From Brevibacillus aydinogluensis (GTDB lineage: Bacteria > Bacillota > Bacilli > Brevibacillales > Brevibacillaceae): a DNA stretch of 64,000 nt. Under the pieces are notes generated by a model that made no database searches, was not told the origin of the DNA, and saw only the letters and a program-made list of their open reading frames with translations. Every line of letters begins with the position of its first letter. Position 1 is the stretch's first letter. The DNA is taken from assembly GCF_031954365.1 (NCBI RefSeq), contig NZ_JAUSVZ010000017.1. The stretch is one strand, 5' to 3'. A program made the position numbers and the translations under genes. Positions 59,469-64,000 of the stretch are shown here, piece after piece.

Positions 59469-60428
59469 TTACAGTTCGTCAAAGCCGTTAAAATCGAAAT
59501 CCAATCCCGCTTCTTCAAACATGTCACCGGCCGACTCTCCGATCTCCTCCATGACCTCGCCCAGCAGCATGCCGCCCAGGAAACCGGCCGCCATGCCGCC
59601 GATCATGCCGGCCATGCCATGGCCGTGGTGACCGTAGTGTCCCTGGTGACCGTGCGGCGGCTGACCGTAGGACGCCATCGACACGTACGGAATCGCCTGC
59701 GGATTTTCCGCATAGGTGCGAAGCGTATCCAACAGGAAACGGGAAAGCTCCTCTTCCCGGTCGGCAGCCAGCAGGTCCTGCGGCACGACGATCTCCGCCT
59801 TGCGCTCCATCTCTCCGCCGAACCTGCCGGGAACAGCCAGATCCAGCTCCGTCAACAGGCGCAGCTCACCCGGTGTGGAGAGGAAGACGACCTCCAGTTC
59901 CTTGAGCGGGATGTCCAGCGGCCGTCCCGTGAAAAACGAAAACTCCTGACCGTACGGCGTGAGCTTGCCGGAGTCGGGCTTTTGCCGCAGATCGAGGCGG
60001 GCCAGTGCGTTCAGCACGCGTTCCACCGGTTCCGGCGGCAGCACCTGCACCGGATCCAGGTCGGTCGGGTCAAGCGCCCGTTCCACATCCAGCTTGGTGT
60101 GCAGGTAGTACTGAACGGACGGTGTCGACACGGCCAACCCTGCCGGCAGTTCAAAGGCAAACGGAATCTCCTGCACAAAGGGCTTCGGCTGCACGGTGAA
60201 GCTGCGGCTGACCGGGTACGTATGCACCGGACGCGTTACCTCCTGCCCCCGCACGTTCACCCTCATCATCAGCAGGACGCTCAGTTCGGAGATGCGCTGT
60301 TCCACGCTGCCTCCTTCGATGCGGATCGCGCCCGTGATCGTCTCTCCCAACCGGTAGGCAGGGCGATCCAACCTAAGATCCACTGTCGCCGCTCCCACTC
60401 CCAGTTTGGCCATCAGCTTTTTCAGCAA
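59469..60428 (-). CDS. spo0M: Sporulation-control protein Spo0M (arrestin-like)
   Basis: The 319-residue protein has two arrestin-like beta-sandwich halves (residues 1-125 and about 130-245: VDLRLDRPAYRLGETITGAIRIEGG; FFTGRPLDIPLKELEVVFL). The C-terminus is rich in glycine and histidine (HGHQGHYGHHGHGMAGMIGGMAAGFLGGMLLGE), then acidic. Spo0M affects sporulation and cell-division timing in Bacillus. The His-rich stretch could bind metal. TTG start at 60428 with GGGGG about eight bases upstream. It follows the arginase-family gene by 37 bases, so the two may be co-transcribed. Confidence 0.9.
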   Translation of the reverse strand: MLKKLMAKLGVGAATVDLRLDRPAYRLGETITGAIRIEGGSVEQRISELSVLLMMRVNVRGQEVTRPVHTYPVSRSFTVQPKPFVQEIPFAFELPAGLAVSTPSVQYYLHTKLDVERALDPTDLDPVQVLPPEPVERVLNALARLDLRQKPDSGKLTPYGQEFSFFTGRPLDIPLKELEVVFLSTPGELRLLTELDLAVPGRFGGEMERKAEIVVPQDLLAADREEELSRFLLDTLRTYAENPQAIPYVSMASYGQPPHGHQGHYGHHGHGMAGMIGGMAAGFLGGMLLGEVMEEIGESAGDMFEEAGLDFDFNGFDEL

Positions 60429-60465
60429 GACCCTTTCCCCCTTTTATATAAGCAACAGTTTATAT

Positions 60466-61344
60466 TTATATCGTATCAGATCCAGAGGGGGTTTTGCGAG
60501 CAGCCAGTGCGCGGCCAAGCAGCCGAACCAGTCGGCTGGCCTGCTCACCTGTCACGTCCCGCAATGCGGAAAATTCCGTCACATTTACCCCGACGACGCG
60601 CGGATCGGCCAGCACAGTGCTCAGCAGTTCCTCCGTCTGCGCCTGCGACAGGCCGGTTTCGCTCGGTGAATAGGCGGCTGCCATTGCCTCCTTGTGCATC
60701 ACGTCGACGTCAAAGTGGACGAGGATATGCGCATCAGAAGGGATCGCCTGCAAGACGTCGGCTGCCAGCGGGCCCGGTCCCCGTTCACACAACTGATCAA
60801 GCGTGACGATCTCTACTCCTAAAGTCTCGTCCGGCATCTGCTGGCACCCCAATACGGCGATGCGGTCCGCTGTCCATCCGGTCTCCTCGATCCAGACGCC
60901 GCCGCCCTGAAGCAAAAACCACAGGCCCATGCCGGCTGCCCCGACACAGCGGGAGGCTGAGGGCACCCTCGCGTCAACGTGGCCATCCAGCACCAGGAGG
61001 TACGCCTTGTCTCCATAGACGTCGCGAAACGCTTGCGCCGTCCCGACGATCACGCTGCAGTCGCCGCCGAGAAACAGGGAAAATTGGTCGCGGCCAAAGC
61101 AGCCGCGCGCCTCTTCGCGCAGCAGGTCCCAGACCATGCGCGGCGCCGGCCAGTTGCGAACAGGCGGAACGTTGTGCCGCGGCAGATAAGCGGGAAGGAC
61201 GAGATCTCCCCGGTCGGTTGCCGGTATACCCTGCTCCTGCAGAACGGTCATCAAACCCGCCGCCCGCAAAGCGGCCGGCGCCAGTTCCGTACCGGAGACA
61301 TAGGCGCCGGAGTAGATGGGAATGCCTGTTATCGTTACATTCAC
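60466..61344 (-). CDS. Arginase/agmatinase-family protein with altered metal motif
   Basis: The 292-residue ureohydrolase-fold protein keeps most of the two-manganese site: Asp120, His122 and Asp124 in LVLDGHVDARV, and Asp212 and Asp214 in VHFDVDVM. The first motif reads LGGDCSVIVG, with Cys96 where arginases have a metal-binding His (GGDHS). The usual DAHxD is DGHVD. It may be an active enzyme of a divergent subgroup, with arginine, agmatine or formiminoglutamate-like substrate, or may have lost full metal binding. GTG start with GGAGGGAG upstream. Next to spo0M on the same strand. Confidence 0.85.
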   Translation of the reverse strand: MNVTITGIPIYSGAYVSGTELAPAALRAAGLMTVLQEQGIPATDRGDLVLPAYLPRHNVPPVRNWPAPRMVWDLLREEARGCFGRDQFSLFLGGDCSVIVGTAQAFRDVYGDKAYLLVLDGHVDARVPSASRCVGAAGMGLWFLLQGGGVWIEETGWTADRIAVLGCQQMPDETLGVEIVTLDQLCERGPGPLAADVLQAIPSDAHILVHFDVDVMHKEAMAAAYSPSETGLSQAQTEELLSTVLADPRVVGVNVTEFSALRDVTGEQASRLVRLLGRALAARKTPSGSDTI

Positions 61345-61442
61345 CGCGCTCCCTCCTTAAATCAAGCTGCTTTCATTTTATCACAGCCTGATTTTTCCAT
61401 CCCGGATCGTGTTCGCCAGCCGAGGGGCACTGCCGCCAGGTG

Positions 61443-61643
61443 TCAGACTACATCGTATCCCTGGTCTTCGATCGCTTCCTTGATCGCCTCCAGCGTCAAG
61501 GCGTTCTCGTCATAGCTGACCTCCACCGTTTTGGCGGCCAGATCCACTTTTCCAGATGCACCCAATTCCTTCAGTGCCTTTTCAATCGCGTTGACGCAGT
61601 GATTGCACGACATTCCTTCCACGCGCAGCGTTACGTTTTGCAT
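61443..61643 (-). CDS. copZ: Copper chaperone CopZ
   Basis: The 66-residue HMA-domain protein has the metal-binding motif GMSCNHCVNAIE near the N-terminus and the expected ferredoxin-like pattern ending QGYDVV. It delivers Cu(I) to CopA. ATG 61643 has AAAGGAG upstream; the longer frame has none. It lies about 200 bases downstream of the copA unit on the same strand. The order copA-copZ is the reverse of the B. subtilis operon. No CsoR-type repressor gene is in the window. Confidence 0.93.
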   Translation of the reverse strand: MQNVTLRVEGMSCNHCVNAIEKALKELGASGKVDLAAKTVEVSYDENALTLEAIKEAIEDQGYDVV

Positions 61644-61664
61644 GTTGATCGCTCCTTTTTCCTG

Positions 61665-61695
61665 GTTTCTGTATGGTTTCTGTATGCTTTCTGTC
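61665..61695. repeat. Three short tandem repeats
   Basis: Consecutive TTTCTGTATGG, TTTCTGTATGC and TTTCTGTCCGC (11-base unit) lie between copZ and the 53-aa gene. Function unknown. Confidence 0.4.
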
Positions 61696-61845
61696 CGCCT
61701 GCCGCCGCCTCTGCATTTCACGGGACCGGATGCAGGCGGGCTGGTGATTGCCGGTCGGGCCGCAGATCTACGAGCCGCGATTGCGTTTAACCGGCTGACT
61801 GTGAGGCGGAATGATCCGCCGCCGCTGGCCGGTCTCAGCTGCAGC

Positions 61846-62007
61846 TTACTGCGCGGCAGGGACGGCCGGCTGATTCAGGGAGTGGTTCTCCTGCTGCTGA
61901 TGCGGAGCTTCTCCTGGAGTTGCAACCGCTTCGTACAGCAGGTAGCCGCCGATGACGAGTAAAAGGTACACGACGCCGGAAAGCGCCCATGCAGCTGTGC
62001 GGCTCAT
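61846..62007 (-). CDS. 53-residue membrane protein coupled to copA
   Basis: A short frame starts at ATG 62007, overlapping the copA TGA (ATGA). The product is MSRTAAWALSGVVYLLLVIG... with one transmembrane helix (about residues 5-26) and a 27-residue polar tail rich in Gln, Pro and His (APHQQQENHS). Translation coupling to copA and the clean helix argue that it is real. It could be a small accessory subunit of the copper pump. No family is known to me. Confidence 0.65.
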   Translation of the reverse strand: MSRTAAWALSGVVYLLLVIGGYLLYEAVATPGEAPHQQQENHSLNQPAVPAAQ

Positions 62008-64000
62008 CTCATCGCCCCTTCGTTTCTTGTGATTCCAGGTTCCAGTTTGACGCGCTGCAGGCGCAGGGCGTTAAGCACGACCGACACCGAGCTGAAGGCC
62101 ATCGCCGCTCCGGCCAGCCAGGGCGCGAGGAAGCCCAGCGCCGCCACAGGGATGCCCAGCGTGTTGTAGGCAAAGGCCCAGAACAGGTTCTGCTTGATGT
62201 TGCGGATGGTTTTGCGGCTCATCAGGATCGCGTCGGCTACGCCGTTTAGATCGCCGCGCATCAGGGTAATGTCTGCCGCCTCCATGGCCACGTCCGTTCC
62301 GGTACCGATCGCCATCCCGATGTCGGCGGTGGCCAGTGCGGGCGCGTCATTGATCCCGTCGCCCACCATCGCTACCCTGCGGCCCTGCTGCTGCAGCTTT
62401 TTCACTTCGTCTGCCTTTCCTTCCGGCAGCACTTCCGCGATCACCCGATCGATTCCCGTCTGGCGGGCGATCGCCTCCGCCGTCTGCCGATTGTCGCCGG
62501 TGATCATGACGACCTCCAGTCCCATCGCCTTCAAGCGCTGCACCGCCTCGCGGGACGTCGGCTTGATCGTATCGGCCACCGCCACCAGCCCGGCCAGCCG
62601 GCCGTCCACGGCCACCAGCATTGCCGTTTTGCCCTCCTGCTCGAGCCGTGCCATTGCCTCCGCCGCCTGGTCAAACGGGATCTGATGCCTGTCCAGGAGA
62701 CGTCGCGTCCCTACCAGCACCTCCCTGCCGTCTACTGCGGCGCGGATGCCAAACCCGGGAACCGCCTCAAACGTGTCGGCGGCTCCGCTCAGCGTAACGC
62801 CCCTGTCGACAACGCCCTTGACGATCGCCTGAGCCAGCGGATGCTCGGAGTGTTTCTCCGCCGCTCCCACCAGCGCCAGCAGCTCCACTTCCTCCATCCC
62901 GTAGGCCAGCACGTCAGTCAGCGCCGGCTCCCCTTTCGTCACCGTGCCCGTTTTGTCCAGCACGATCACATCCAGCTTGTGGGCCGTCTCCAGGTGTTCA
63001 CCGCCCTTGAACAAAATCCCCAGTTCAGCGGCTCTGCCCGATCCGGCCATGATCGAGGTGGGCGTCGCCAGCCCCAACGCGCACGGGCAGGCGATCACCA
63101 GCACGGCGATGCCTTTCTCCAGCGCGGAGGCGAAGTCCCCCGGCGTCACCAGCAGGTACCAGACGGCAAAGGTAACGAGCGCGATGCCGACGACGACCGG
63201 CACGAAGATGCCGGAAATGCTGTCAGCCAGCCGCTGAATGGGCGCTTTGGAGCCCTGCGCCTCTTCCACGACCCGGATGATCTGGGCCAAGGCTGTCTCC
63301 TTGCCCACTTTGGTCGCCCGCACTTTGAGAAAACCGTGTTTGTTCAGCGTGGCGCCGATGACCTCGTCGCCCGCCGCCTTGTCGACAGGAACGCTTTCAC
63401 CGGTCAGCATCGATTCATCGACCGCCGATTGTCCCTCCAGCACGATGCCGTCAACAGGCACCTTTTCCCCCGGCTTCACGTGGATGATGTCGCCCGGACG
63501 CACGTCTTCCACCGGAATCGTCAGCTCCTCGCCGTTACGGACCACCACGGCCGTCTTCGCTCTCAGACCCATCAGCTTGCGAATCGCCTGTGACGAACGC
63601 CCCTTGGCCTTTGCCTCAAACAGCTTGCCGAGCAGAATCAGCGTAATCAGCACGGCGCTCGTCTCAAAATAGAGCTCCGTCATGTGCGCCCCCGACCCGA
63701 TGGAGCGAACCGCCAGGTAGAGACTGTAAAAGTAGGCGGCCGATGTGCCCAAGGCGACCAGCACATCCATGTTGGCGCTGCCGTTGCGCAGTGCCTTGTA
63801 GGCGCCGACGTAAAACTGCCGGCCGACGATGAACTGCACCGGCGTCGCCAGCGCCAACTGCACCCACGGATTCATGAACATCTCCGGCAGCCAGATGAAC
63901 GAAGTGAAGGAAAAATGGCTGACCATCGCCCACAAAAGGGGGAGGGAGAGGATCAGGGAAAAGAGAAACTTCCCGGTTTGCCGGTCGATTTCCTCCGCCC
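62004..64000 (-). CDS. copA: Copper-exporting P-type ATPase CopA (N-terminus beyond the window)
   Basis: The frame runs to the window edge (EEIDRQTGKFLFSLILSLPL leads into the first helices), so the metal-binding N-terminal domains are missing from view. Seen are SALTGES-type MLTGESVPVD, the CPC metal motif VIACPCALGLATP, phosphorylation motif LDKTGTVTKGE, nucleotide-site KHSEHPLAQAI and hinge MVGDGINDAPALATADIGMAIG. The C-terminal helices carry NLFWAFAYN. It exports Cu(I). The 53-aa protein overlaps its stop and copZ follows. Confidence 0.93.
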   Translation of the reverse strand, partial: AEEIDRQTGKFLFSLILSLPLLWAMVSHFSFTSFIWLPEMFMNPWVQLALATPVQFIVGRQFYVGAYKALRNGSANMDVLVALGTSAAYFYSLYLAVRSIGSGAHMTELYFETSAVLITLILLGKLFEAKAKGRSSQAIRKLMGLRAKTAVVVRNGEELTIPVEDVRPGDIIHVKPGEKVPVDGIVLEGQSAVDESMLTGESVPVDKAAGDEVIGATLNKHGFLKVRATKVGKETALAQIIRVVEEAQGSKAPIQRLADSISGIFVPVVVGIALVTFAVWYLLVTPGDFASALEKGIAVLVIACPCALGLATPTSIMAGSGRAAELGILFKGGEHLETAHKLDVIVLDKTGTVTKGEPALTDVLAYGMEEVELLALVGAAEKHSEHPLAQAIVKGVVDRGVTLSGAADTFEAVPGFGIRAAVDGREVLVGTRRLLDRHQIPFDQAAEAMARLEQEGKTAMLVAVDGRLAGLVAVADTIKPTSREAVQRLKAMGLEVVMITGDNRQTAEAIARQTGIDRVIAEVLPEGKADEVKKLQQQGRRVAMVGDGINDAPALATADIGMAIGTGTDVAMEAADITLMRGDLNGVADAILMSRKTIRNIKQNLFWAFAYNTLGIPVAALGFLAPWLAGAAMAFSSVSVVLNALRLQRVKLEPGITRNEGAMR

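Noticed and set aside
63933..63935. copA starting inside the window at TTG 63935
   Set aside because: The same frame continues to the window edge with sequence matching the pre-helix region of CopA, so the gene is cut by the window.
1..64000. tRNA, rRNA, CRISPR arrays, prophage or origin sequences
   Set aside because: No cloverleaf, repeat-spacer pattern, phage structural gene or DnaA-box cluster was noticed by eye. A covariance-model scan would be the decisive test.

Overview
The window looks like chromosomal DNA of a GC-rich, spore-forming member of the Bacillales. A Brevibacillus-like Paenibacillaceae is my best guess, from gene content and protein similarity recalled from memory. The support is YunB, YtaF and Spo0M homologues (sporulation), an HPr with both His15 and Ser46, CitR/CitA, a TreR-TreP-TreA set, strong AGGAGG ribosome sites with frequent GTG/TTG starts, and several secreted subtilases. 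I saw no rRNA, tRNA, CRISPR array or prophage.

Layout. 1-600: one end of an IS21-like element abutting the tail of an interrupted gene. 634-4620: fructose PTS operon fruR-fruK-fruA-HPr (minus), with three phased direct repeats at its promoter. 4760-6931: citA and citR. 7201-12908: a membrane-anchored protein of unknown function, a Vpr-like subtilase and a small membrane-anchored protein. 12982-14560: an ArsR-type regulator, an unknown 81-aa protein and ClpP. 14761-16130: a second subtilase. 16208-18240: a metallo-hydrolase and an Lrp regulator facing each other across twin palindromes, then two tiny membrane proteins. 18329-19926: a DUF2500-cupin fusion and an ANT(4')-type aminoglycoside nucleotidyltransferase. 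20222-21557: a CPA2 antiporter behind a long structured leader. 21621-21900: a zinc-free ribosomal protein L33 behind a Zur box. 22000-26735: CdaR regulator, soluble diacid-domain chemoreceptor, glycerate kinase and GntP permease. 26823-31547: two secreted FG-GAP-like proteins, one in an operon with a two-component system. 31670-33218: nitroreductase and SDR. 33324-37630: a b(o/a)3-type oxidase (three genes) and an NreBC-type oxygen-sensing two-component system. 37722-41336: secreted propeller-like and copper-amine-oxidase-N-like proteins, a decayed second yunB, a low-GC membrane protein and an IS256 remnant. 41337-45733: yunB, Ca2+-ATPase, ytaF. 45818-49557: mglBAC galactose ABC transporter. 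49829-54742: trehalose operon and treR. 54904-59282: binding protein, YesM-type kinase and AraC-type response regulator. 59469-64000: spo0M, arginase-family protein, copZ, a 53-aa membrane protein and copA, which runs off the window.

How the genes fit together. Most of the window is carbohydrate uptake under local control: FruR, TreR, CdaR, CcpA and a sugar-sensing two-component system. Respiratory adaptation is the clearest regulatory story. The kinase carries the C-x2-C-x11-C-x2-C iron-sulphur motif of NreB. The kinase promoter and the adjacent oxidase promoter both carry a TAGGGG-N4-CCC(C/T)GA palindrome exactly 39 bases from the start of the palindrome to the -10 box, centred near -42. 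This suggests a self-contained oxygen-sensor/terminal-oxidase regulon. Other notable points are the structured antiporter leader, the Zur-controlled L33, the chromosomal ANT(4') homologue with all catalytic residues, and the decayed yunB duplication next to an IS256 remnant.
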